64,000 nt of DNA from Przewalskia tangutica (Eukaryota > Streptophyta > Magnoliopsida > Solanales > Solanaceae): assembly GCA_029844215.1 (NCBI GenBank), contig CM056740.1, positions 24,657,873 through 24,721,872 on the forward strand, in the 5' to 3' direction. How positions within the stretch are numbered: the first letter of the stretch is position 1; the number at the start of each line of letters is the position of its first letter. Shown piece by piece: positions 1-10,088 of this stretch. Position numbers and translations under genes: made by a program. The notes below the pieces were generated by a model. The model ran no database searches. It was not told the DNA's origin and saw only the letters and a list, made by a program, of their open reading frames with translations.

Positions 1-326
1 GAAGGGAGTGTGGTACGTGTAATAGAAAGAGTTCGTGTACGAGAAGCGGTACGAGTAAGAAAAGAAAGCGGACGCGTGATATGAAAGCGAGTGATCATTT
101 CTTTGTGAAGTGAAGATGTGAAGGAGTATCCTTTAGACCATGGGTGGGAGCTTTTGTGATGTTAGAGGTGTTTCCTCGTTGGCTTAGATTTGAGTTTTGC
201 GCACATTATATTCGCCATGGTGGCGTGATCGGTTTTGTAAGTATAGTAGTGGAGACTATACCAAGACACGCTTGATTAGAGGCTTAGAAGGAACATTCAG
301 GACGAATGTTTCTAAGGGGGGAAGAA
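1..326 (+). mobile_element. RT1 gypsy element, 3' end of internal region with polypurine tract
   Basis: This stretch precedes an LTR and ends in the polypurine tract AAGGGGGGAAGAA, immediately before the LTR's TG. The same arrangement, including the inverted pair GAACATTC/GAATGTTTC just before the tract, recurs before the 3' LTRs of RT2, RT5 and RT10. It is therefore the 3' untranslated end of a plus-strand Ty3/gypsy element whose body lies left of the window. No open frame of note is present. Calling it gypsy rests on similarity to the other elements here. Confidence 0.8.
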
Positions 327-543
327 TGTTATACCCCGTAGTTCCAGGGTATGTATGTGAGGAAGTATGTACGATATTACGACAGAAATTGTGGAAATAA
401 AGAAAGAAGTGATTTTTCGACGGAAAAGTTCCGGGTTTTGTGAAGGAAAAAGGTTCGTTGATGGGAATTGGATTCCCAGAGTTGGTATGTGGACTTCTTG
501 GATTATATTAGAATTTTGGGATTTTATTTTCAGAAATGGTCAC

Positions 544-846
544 GTGGGGCCCACGGAGAAATTTACGCTTTGTGGGGCCCGCTTTGTTTTTGAGATTTTC
601 GGTATTTTGGATATTTTCTAAGACGAAATATTTTGATTTAATCGGGGCGACACGTGTCACCCCCATGTGGCACCCTTGGCCGAATTGGAGGGACAAGTGG
701 CTAGCCACTTGTCCCCTTGGCCGAAATGGCCATGACACTTGGAAGCTCTTTTCGTTGGCCATGTGGTGTGGTGGGACCCACACACACATGGCCCAATCTT
801 GACCATACACTTACATTGATCTTGGCCCTTGATTCTTCTATATATA
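544..846 (+). promoter_or_regulatory. RT1 LTR U3 promoter: GGGCCC palindrome, G-box, TATA box
   Basis: Three elements occur in order. GTGGGGCCCAC is at 544-554 and resembles TCP-type sites. GACACGTGTC is at 649-658, a perfect 10-bp palindrome with a CACGTG G-box core. TATATATA is at 839-846. The same order is repeated in other LTRs of the window. Function as a Pol II promoter is inferred from position and conservation. Confidence 0.6.
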
Positions 847-1798
847 CCCCCTTAAGTTGAAGACTTATTTTCATCCCACACTTGAAAGCTTCCAAAGCAA
901 ATACTCCATCCCTTTAGCCTTGTTTTTTGTCCCTCCCCCCCTCTTGTGTAGAAATACTTTGTGTATTGTAGTATAATCCCAAATACCTTAGCCTAGTATC
1001 CCTAGTAGTATTCCAAAGTTGTTTTAATACTAGGAGCCCGGTAATGCTACTTTATTCCAATAGTCGCAAAACGAAACCCTAGAAAAATCTTCATAACTTG
1101 GTTGAAGTGTTTAGAGAAGTTGTTTAGAAACTTCTAAGGGTCGCTTGGAGCGGGTTGGAGCGTAAGGAATTGGAGCTAAACGTTGCCCAGGATCGACTTA
1201 TAATCTTGGATAATTTTGGGCTTATCGAGGTAATGATCTATGTCCCCCCTATTGTAATTGGATATTACATGTTGTAGTAGTTATACTTGAGTATATTATA
1301 TTGGAAGAATGATTATAAAGGATTGAACTGTATTTACATTGACCGCACTTGAGACTTGTGTAGTATTATTGTGAAGAATTGAACACGCCCGTTAGGCGTG
1401 TAATCCATGTGAGTTGTTGGCACATTAGCGCCCGAGTAGAGAGGATATTTATGTGATAGCGGGGGGGGGGAGGTGCTGCCGAATTTTCTGTAGAATAAAG
1501 GAATCTTGTATTAAGAATATTCTACGAAGAGAACTAGAGATTGATAGATATATTGTGGTTGTTATAGGTGGATCTTCTACGCGCGGCATACTTGACTTGG
1601 CTTGTGGATTAAGCCGAAGAGGTATGTGATTCTTTCTATACTCTTGAGCATGATTGTTGTGAACTATATAGTACGGTAGACGTACGTGTGTGAAATGAAT
1701 TTTGTTTGTTTAAAACATAAAGTGTTATAATGGCTTTATGGGAAGTTAGTTATAACGACTTTATGAGGATAAAAGAAAGATTTGGTTTTGACAGTAAA

Positions 1799-1926
1799 AC
1801 GACTTGATTTTGAAAGTTAAGAGACTTGATCTTGAAAGATAAGAGACTTGACTTATGACGACTTGATTTTGAAAGTTAAGAGACTTGATCTTGAAAGATA
1901 AGAGACTTGACTTATAACGACTTGTT
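1799..1926 (+). repeat. Tandem repeat, about 59-bp unit, two copies
   Basis: Two near-identical units containing ACGACTTGATTTTG and GAGACTTGATCTTG lie head to tail in the RT1 LTR, and a partial third unit follows. They sit in the AT-rich middle of the LTR and have no coding potential. Confidence 0.75.
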
Positions 1927-2340
1927 TTCGGGAAAAGAGAAGTAACTTGATTTAAGTATAGGTTACTTGTTTTGAAAAGAGTAAGTATTTGAGTTTTAAA
2001 GAGTATACTTGATGTTGTTTTAAAAGAAAGGCATTTGGTTTAAAAAGTATACATTACTTGATTTTAAAAGTCTTGTAAAGGTTTTTACGAAAGTAAAGTA
2101 ATTTGGTTTGAAAAGGAAATGTGTTTTTGATGCTACGAGTATTAGTATCTTTTACGTAAAAAGGGGTCTTTTTGAAAGAATGAAAGTATGTAGTATTTTG
2201 GGGTTGAAACCCGGATTGTTGATATGAAATGAAAGTACATTGAACTTGCCTATGCTTGTTGTGATAGCCTTTGTTGTGTAAGTGTTTTGATTCTGTGCTA
2301 CCGTGTCTCTCGGGGAGGACCGGCTATCTGATTGATTGCT

Positions 2341-2530
2341 TGGACATACTGACACGTTGGATGGTCCACGAGTATGCGTCCACTATTGAGTATTATCTGG
2401 TTATTTCTTTTGGACATACTGACACGTTGGATGGTCCACGAGTATGCGTCCACTTTGAGTATTATCTTGTTATTTCCTTTGGACATGCTGACGCGATGGA
2501 TGATCCACGGGCATGCGTCCAGTAGGATGG
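2341..2530 (+). repeat. Tandem repeat, about 70-bp unit, almost three copies
   Basis: Units start TGGACATACTGACACG at 2341 and 2411, and a diverged one starts near 2480. Each includes GGTCCACGAGTATGCGTCC. Short frames across it are products of the repeat, not genes. Confidence 0.8.
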
Positions 2531-4147
2531 TTTCATGGCCATGCTTTCCGAGGTAAGATGCCGGGGCATGCGGTCATTGTGAGGATTATGTTATTTGTCC
2601 ATGGACCGCTAATCCATGAAGCTTGCCGCGGTGACGAGCGATCACGGGCTTGATTTGTACATGTGGTTACAGGCACACTTGAGATACTTGTCCTGGTCAT
2701 TTCTCGTGTATCGGCAGGCTCTGGTAGATAGCTTGAGATACTTGCCTCGGTCATATCTCGTGAGACGGTAGGCTAGGGTACGTTCGCCTATGGTACTTGC
2801 CTCGCCGCGATTCGTGGCTAGCTTTGATCCGTAGTTGGCTTCCGTACCTTGCCCGTGAAGGGATATGACTAGCTTTTGGAACTGGTATGGGTTATTCTAC
2901 TTGGCCCGATCGGTTTGATGACGCAGGCAGGATCTAGTGTTCAGGTTCACATATGGGTGTTGTTTTACATCATGTACTGCCGGCAGTGAGGAATGAGTTC
3001 CACGGGCATGAGTGATATTATGGGCGTGAGACCCATAGTTATGTGTGAGTGATTATTCTGGGGATATGCGTCCCCTTACTTGACCTAACTGTTTACTTAT
3101 TACGAAATGGTTTTATAAAATGATGAAATGTGGTTTTCATTACAGTATTTTCAGTTTCACATACTTGGTACCTGTTGTACTGACCTCCTTCGGGGGGCTG
3201 CGTTCATGCCGCAGGTAGAGGTACACCAGTTGTTGATCCTCGCTCATAGGATCGCAGTTCAGCGTTGGGAAGCTCCGTTTCTCCGGAGGCTTATCTTTTG
3301 GTATAGTCCCCTGTCATTGTAGGTACTTGTACATTCAGGGGTATGGCGGGGCCCTGTCCCGTCATAGTTGTTGTTACATTCTTAGAGGTCTGTAGTACTG
3401 TTGTGGGCAGGGTTTGTAAAAGGATTGTAACTGTTCGGTTTTATTGTATATACATGAAGGTAACCGTTTTTGGTTAGCCTGTTTTATTATGTTGTCTCTT
3501 GTTTCCTGTTTAAATTTTATTTCCGCTGATTTTCTCTGATGTTGTTATCACTAGGGTGCCCGGGGTAAGGCACCAGTCGCGGGCCCGAGATCGGGTCGTG
3601 ACAATTTCACACCCCTAGCCTCAAAGAAACCTTCCCTTGGCCGAGAGTAGGCAGATTTTCGAAACTGTTTTGGGCAGATTTTTAGTCAAGTTTGGAAGGG
3701 AATATCTCCTAGCATATAAGGAGTTTTTGGGTGTTTCAAAAGCCTAAAATGCAGTTCGTCGAGTCTAGTTTCCAATGCAACAAACCACTCGTCGATAGGA
3801 TACTGGAGTAGAGAGTTATCGACGTTGCAAGTTCAGCTGACGAAGCAGTAGCTAAAAATCTGGACAGTCACGTTTTTGGGCTATCTTGAGGTAATGAACC
3901 TTAACCTCTTTGTGAATTTGATTTATTATGTATATATGGATATTATACATATATTGGAGGTATATTATGGACTATAAGATATAAAGAAAGATTTGGATCT
4001 TGCTAAGAAGTTAACAACAAAGAAACTATAACTTATATAAAGATTGGAATATAAGTTGAAGGACTAATGAAGTAATTGGATAAGTATTATTGTAAAAGTT
4101 GTCCAAGGACCCCAACTTAAGATCTGTATCTACTTTGGACTTTTTAC

Positions 4148-4422
4148 TTTGGACTTCTTTACTTATTGTTATTATGAAGGGAGATAGTAAACCGCGTTAC
4201 CGTTTGGGCGTGTTATCCCCTTCTTTTACTTATTGTTATTATAAAGGGAGATAGTAAACCGCGTTACCGTTTGGGCGTGTTATCCCCTTCTTTACTTATT
4301 ATTATTATGAAGGAGAGATTGTTAATCGCGTTCCGTTTGGGCGTGTTATCCCCTTCTTTAGTTATTATTGTTATGAAGAGAGATTGTTAATCGCGTTCCG
4401 TTTGGGCGTGTTATCCCCTTCT
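4148..4422 (+). repeat. Tandem repeat, about 66-72-bp unit, four copies
   Basis: Four units each contain CGTTTGGGCGTGTTATCCCC and TTATTGTTATTAT, with progressive divergence from left to right. They lie in the RT2 LTR. Confidence 0.8.
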
Positions 4423-5589
4423 TTAGATTTCAGTATTATTGCACCTTAATTATAGTAGGTTAATCACGGTTATCGGGCCTTGGAAAAAGTGGGAAATTGA
4501 GTAGAAACGGGGGAGGTGCTGCCGAATTTTCCGTAGGATATGGAACTTGTTCTTAGAAATATCCTACGAAGAGATCTAGAGGTTAATGGACGTTTCGTGG
4601 CCATTATAGGTGGAAGTACTACGAGTAGCGTATTCTACTTGAAGGGTGGAAAAGGCTAGCAAGGTTATAGTACTTGGGAGCGTTTTGCTAATAGTCGATA
4701 ATCGTCGCGAGGTATGTGAACCTCTTCCTATCTCTTCTAGCATGATATTTGCGAAATATATATATATAGTACGGTAGACGTACGTGTGTAAAATGAATTT
4801 GGTTTATTTAAAACATAAAGTGTTATAATGGCTTTATGGGAAGTTAATTATAACAACTTTATGTAAGTAAAGGAATGGTTTGTTGATTTCTTTAAAAAAA
4901 AGGATAAGAGACTTGACTCATATGTGACTTGATTTAATATGTGAAGAACTTGAATTGTGTGGAAAGTTGTGAAATCTCATTCGTGAGTAATGAGTACTTG
5001 GTTTCGAATGATAATGTTATATCGATTGCGGAAATGAGAATAAATATCGAACATCCCATCGGCAAGTTAATAAAGGGAAATATATTGACAAATAATTAAT
5101 TATATTAAAACAAGTAGAAACCCTCCATCTGCATTGAAGCTAAGATAAGACAAAATTGTATTACATTTCCTAGATCACGGTTGCCTTACTAAAGTCATTA
5201 AAAACAAGTATTGATTTTTCTTAAATTCCAAAGTAAGGAACTTATTTTCTAAAAGAACAGAGACTTGAGAAATTGAAGTATGTTGGTTTAAAGGAAAGGC
5301 ATGTTTTTGTCTTAAGATGGTTTAAAAAGAAGTATGGAAATTGTTTGGGTTTACTTAACAAGATAGTTACTTTATTTTAATGCTACGGGTATCGCGCGAC
5401 TGTTTGTGAAAGAAATGGATCTTTTTAAAAGAGATTAAAGCATGTAATACCTTGAGGTTAAAACCCGGACTTGTTGACATGAAATGCAAGTACCTTGTGT
5501 GAGTAACTTGCCTATGTTTTGTGATAGTCTTGTAATACTTTCTTGTTGGCTTGATAAAGTGAACATGCTATGATGCTAGTGTGTTAATG

Positions 5590-5800
5590 TCTTGTGATGT
5601 TTGTGTAAGGAGGTTATTCTTGTTATGCCTATGTTGTTTGACGATAAGCCGTTGTGTTCGATTCTTGTGATGTTTGTGTAAGGAGATTATTCTTGTTATG
5701 ATTATGGTGCTTACGATAAGCCGTGGTGTTCGATTCTTGTGATGTTTGTGTAAGGAAGTTATTCTTGTTGGGCTTACGTCGTTTAACGATAAGCCGTTGT
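5590..5800 (+). repeat. Tandem repeat, about 63-65-bp unit, three copies
   Basis: Each unit contains GATGTTTGTGTAAGGAG and a CGATAAGCCGTTGTG-like segment. The array immediately precedes the GC-rich block of the RT2 LTR. Confidence 0.75.
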
Positions 5801-5844
5801 GATAGTATTATACCACTCACCTCTTGACATGATACCGGGGGTTA

Positions 5845-6065
5845 AGCTGCCCCCCGATGCGAGGAATACCTCATGCGGGTCCCGGGGACCTATGCGGAGC
5901 TACGGGAGTTCCAGGATAGTGTGCGAGGAATACCTCATGCGGTCTATGTGGCCATGCGGACTACGAGAGTCCAGGACGATGCCGAGGATTAGCTACCCTC
6001 GATGCGAGGAATACCTCATGCGGGCCAGATGTGGCCTATGCGGACTGCGGGAGTCCAGGATTAGG
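5845..6065 (+). repeat. GC-rich repeat block of the giant LTR
   Basis: Short units around GCGAGGAATACCTCATGCGG and CTATGCGGACT recur three times. Equivalent blocks occur in minus orientation near 7720-7900, 10190-10370 and 16760-16945. Plus-orientation blocks lie near 19640-19830, 25390-25600, 44690-44950 and 51830-52080. GGAATACC is near-palindromic within units, so local hairpins are possible. No gene is apparent. Confidence 0.65.
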
Positions 6066-6646
6066 CACGCATAATGATACTATGGGCGATTGGCCTTGCT
6101 TCGATTATTCGCGGCCTAGAAAAGACCAGTTACATTATATCTATTATTGCTCTTATTTATGATGTGGCACTAGGTGCGGTTAACTTGGTTGTTTCGTACA
6201 TAATTGTGAATTGGTTTTTAAAAATGTTATGGTTATATTTGAGTGATGACCTTGAGGGCGTGAGTCCCTGACTTGACATATTCGCTTACATGTGCATATC
6301 GTATATTGGTTATCATATATGTCTCTGTTTTATATAGACTATTATGATTTCACTTACAGTATTTTCGATTTCACATACTGAAATTTTTTGTTATGCGGCC
6401 CGCCGAGTGCGTTCATCTGTGCGAGTTGAGTGCGTAACTTGGCGATCCGCTCTTAGGATCATGTTCGATTCTTGAAAGCTCCATTTCTCGGAGGCTTTGT
6501 CTTTGGTATAGTCCTGTCATTGTAGGTACTTGTACATTCAGGTATGGCGGGCCCTGTCCGTCATAGTTGTGTTACATTTTAGAAGTGCAGTAGTCTTTGT
6601 TGTGGGCGAGTTCGTAAAGGATATGCTTGTTCAAGTTTTGGTTTAT

Positions 6647-6651
6647 ATATA
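6647..6651. repeat. Target-site duplication ATATA, left copy (RT3)
   Basis: ATATA directly precedes the TGTCACGACC terminus of RT3 and is repeated at 28658-28662 after its other terminus. This shows that the 22-kb span inserted as a unit. Confidence 0.8.
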
Positions 6652-7125
6652 TGTCACGACCAGACCGGGCTGGCAGTGCCCTACAGGCACTCGCATCAGT
6701 ATACATCGGAGAATAGCGGCGGAACATACACAAAAACTTAGACGATGAAACAACAAAGCTAGCCGATAAGGCCGCCCGTAAAAATATACTTAATCGAGAA
6801 ATAGAGCGATACATTTTTTTCAACCCAATCCACAATGTGACTACGGACCTAAGAATAACAACTCAAGCGGGCGGGGCCGCCATACCACTGAATGTACAAC
6901 AACCGACAATACCGAGGATAAGCCTCGAAATGAAGGAGCTTACCAACGGTGAGCAGTGATCCTAGAGCGAGGATCAAGAACTCATACTACTGCGGCGTGA
7001 ACGCGGCCCCGAGAGGTCGCAACATGTACCAAATATGTGGCCCAGAAATCGTAATGAAATCATAAGTCTAAAATAAAGCGGAGACATGTATGATAACTCA
7101 ATTAACGACATCGTGCCTTACTAAT
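6652..7125 (-). mobile_element. RT3 3' LTR, distal piece
   Basis: This piece is the reverse of the LTR's final 470 bases. It matches 16171-16660 and stops at CTAAT, where RT4 begins. The LTR continues at 10089. This GC-rich part differs from its partner by many small edits, unlike the rest of the LTR. Confidence 0.8.
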
Positions 7126-8869
7126 CATCACGACCCGACCGGGCGCGATCAGTGCCCTACCAGGCACCCCTTTTCGCATACATCGAGAGAATAGCGGAAC
7201 ATACACAATCGATAAAATACTTAAACATAAAATAACAACAGCTAGCCGATAAGGCCACCTTCCGTAACTTATACCAATAAAACGGTACATTTTTTTTCTT
7301 TACAACCCAAACTACAATGTGACTCTGCACCTCTAAGGATAACAATCTGGCGGGACGTGGCCCCGCCATACCCACGAATGTACAACAACCGACAATACCG
7401 AGGATAAGCCTCGAAATGATGGAGCTTACCAACGGTGAGCAGTGATCCTAAGAGCGAGGATCAACAACTGTACTCTACTGCGGCGTGACGCGGCCGAGAG
7501 GTCGATGACAACATGTACCAAATATGTGGCCAGAAATCTTGTGAATGAAATCATAAGTCTAATAATAAAGCGGAGACATGTATGATACTCGATTAACGAT
7601 TACCGTGCCTTACTAACAATGAGAGTAAAAAGGTGTATACTTACAATATAAAGTAGGAAGCTCACGATCAAAGCAGACCACTGTCGCGATGTCATTAAGC
7701 AATCCTATTCACGGGACTATTTCACCCGCATAGATCGCGTGGACCCGCATGAGGTATTCTCGCATGGGACTATTTCACCCGCGTAAGCCCTTACGGACTC
7801 GCGTGAGGTATTCCTCGCATAGGGTGGACCGCCGCGTGGGACTATTTCACCCGCGTAAGCCCTACGGACTCGCGTGAGGTATTCCTCGCGTCGTGGGTAG
7901 CAAATCCACGGAAATATGCAATGCCACAAACCCGGAATGACCGCGGTATTATTGAACTACTAGCACAAATCCGGCTATCACACATAACATAAGCACTCTG
8001 GCTTATCATACAATATATAAGCAAGTTAAGCAATCCCTAACTTCTTATTATTCTGCTTCATATACACTCTCATTTTAGTTTACTTAAGGCACTAACATGT
8101 TCTTTATAAAAATCCGAATTTAACCCAAAGTACTACGTCTTCTATTCTTTCAAAATGACTCATTTCATTATAAAACTTCCAAGATACTAATAACCGTAGT
8201 ATCAAGTTACAATTTCTTTTCAAGACAAGTCACCATACTTTTAGAAATAAAAATTAGGCTTCTAAATCAAGTGACTCATGTCTTATAAAACCTTAGGCAA
8301 TGGATGCCTTAAAATCGAATTGCCTTCCATTAAATCAAGTCATTTATCCTTCCATAAAGTCAATATAACCAACTCCCCATAAAGTCGTTATATTCACTTT
8401 ATACCTTAGTCATGTACAATTTCCTATCGAGGACTTATACGATTAAAACGACACAAGTATCACATACTTTAAAATCCTTCAAGTCCCTTATCTTTAACAA
8501 GACTTAAGACATCTTTAATATTCTCAAAGAAGTGAGTTAATCTCCTAACTCACCCGACTTGGCATTTCATAAAACAAGTAAAGAATGTCAAGTCTCAGAC
8601 GTCTACCGCACTATATACGTGAAACTAGTCATGCTCAAAGATAGGAAAAGTTCTACATACCTCGTCGGGTCAAATCACTTGCCAAGTACAAAGTCCCGCC
8701 CGTAGTATATCAACCTATAATATTCACAATACGTCTATTAACGCCTTACTTCAAATGTAGAATATTATAAGTGTAAAGTCTCCATTTTCTATGGAAAATC
8801 GGACAGACTCTCCTTTGTTTTTACTCACTTTGCCACCTTTTCAAGGCCGAAATACAATAACCAAACAGC

Positions 8870-9045
8870 CCCAATTGGCTCACAATTATATAGAAGGTAG
8901 CCCAATACAAATGAATAACTAAATGACCCCAATTGGCTCACAATTATATGTAAGGTAGCCCAATACAAATGAATAACTAAACAAACCAATTGGCTCACAA
9001 TTATATAAAAGGTAGTCCAATACAAATGAATAACCAACTAATACA
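8870..9045 (-). repeat. Tandem repeat, about 60-bp unit, three copies
   Basis: Units share CAATTGGCTCACAATTATAT and GTAGCCCAATACAAATGAA in the RT4 solo LTR. The RT3 LTRs lack the array at the matching position, so it is specific to RT4. Confidence 0.8.
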
Positions 9046-9934
9046 AACTACAAGTCCAAATTCGGCCACCTTGAGTTCAACAAAACCAATTCTTATCCAA
9101 CTTCCATTTCAATCCATATTGGTAGCATAACATGATATCAAGTCGCATTGGATTATAATAACCATAATCTTTAAGTAAGTAACATGCGACGATTCTAACA
9201 ACGATTAAATTGTAATTCAACTTAGTCATGGCTTATATTACATTTCGGATTTCCAAGGCTATAATCAAACCATAATCCTTATAACTTCAATATCACAACT
9301 TCATGCTCGCAACATACAAAGCTAACAACAACAATATAAATAATCTTGTAATACTTTCAAAGAACAAGATTATACCTCAATGATTCTTAATCCAACTCCA
9401 ATCCGAAGTCGCTCCTTAGTAGTTTATAGCCCCTCCAAGACACTTCAATCCGCTTGTTGAGACCCTTAGAACAACATCAACAATTATCCTTCAAATCTCC
9501 AAACAAAACCTAGAAAGACCATTAGGTTTTCGCTTATGACTAACCCGTAAACAATCTTTTTCCAAGATTTTTCTATTGAGATGTGTTTACAATACACCTA
9601 AGAACCTTGGTTTAAAGTGTGGAATCAAATGGACAATGAACGAAATTTTTTTCTTTTTCCTTGTGAAGAACCCGAGAGCCCTCAAGTGTAGTCTTCAATT
9701 TTTTTGTGAAATATTTTCTAAGTGTTAAGCTCACACTAGCACTACTAGTATATATAGAGAATTGGATGGTCAAGATATACACAAATGTGAGGCTTGGATG
9801 TGGTCTTATAAAATATCAAGACTTATTGACCTTTGACTTTAGTCAATGTTCTCATGCTACAAGTTGCATAGAAGACTTATGGTCAATGACCATATTGGCC
9901 ATGCCATTTCGTCCAAGGCATTGCTAAGGGGGGT

Positions 9935-9944
9935 GACACGTGTC
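9935..9944 (-). promoter_or_regulatory. Palindromic G-box GACACGTGTC in RT4 U3
   Basis: A perfect palindrome lies about 140 bp inside the LTR's transcriptional start end. It is matched in RT3 at 12549-12558 and 28510-28519. Confidence 0.55.
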
Positions 9945-10088
9945 GCCCTCCCATTCGTCACAACACTTACGTTTTCCGACAATTTCATAAATTCCGACAA
10001 ACTTTTACTCGTCTCCAATCTTAACATTGTTGAGTTCTCACGTACGTTCTTATAAACATATCCTGAAATTCCGGGGTGTAACACTAAC

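Larger units (their letters stand above)
327..3603 (+). mobile_element. RT1 3' LTR, giant gypsy LTR
   Basis: The LTR begins TGTTATACCCCGTAG and ends CGGGTCGTGACA, the same termini as the LTRs at 17077, 22792 and 34949. It is about 3.28 kb, far longer than a typical plant LTR. Large LTRs of this kind are known from Del/Tekay-type chromoviruses, and that assignment is inferred. It contains a U3 promoter, two tandem repeats and the GC-rich distal block shared by the family. The downstream base run ATTTC may be the right half of a target duplication whose partner is outside the window. What follows at 3604 reads as the middle of another LTR, so RT1 appears inserted into RT2. Confidence 0.9.
3604..6651 (+). 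mobile_element. RT2 5' LTR, left fragment
   Basis: The fragment starts without an LTR terminus and reads like the inside of a family LTR. For example CACCCCTAGCCT at its start matches the region after the TATA box in RT10. It carries the family's middle landmarks, such as GGGGGAGGTGCTGCCGAATTTTC near 4510 and the GTACGGTAGACGTACG motif near 4772. It is interrupted at 6651 by RT3 and resumes at 28663 after a 5-bp duplication. Its true left part must lie beyond RT1, outside the window. Confidence 0.8.
7126..10083 (-). mobile_element. RT4 solo LTR inserted in the RT3 LTR
   Basis: This is a single 2.96-kb minus-strand LTR ending GGGGTGTAACA. It is followed by CTAAC at 10084-10088 and preceded by CTAAT at 7121-7125, so the target duplication is CTAAC with one edit. 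The host LTR resumes directly at 10089. No internal region is present, so it is a solo LTR left by unequal recombination between the two LTRs of a full element. Its expected CA/TG terminus at 7126 reads CATCACG instead of TGTCACG. Confidence 0.85.

Noticed and set aside
7717..7929. CRISPR-like evenly spaced short repeats in the LTR GC-rich block
   Set aside because: Units and spacers are both variants of the same repeat, there is no cas-like gene and the context is a plant LTR.
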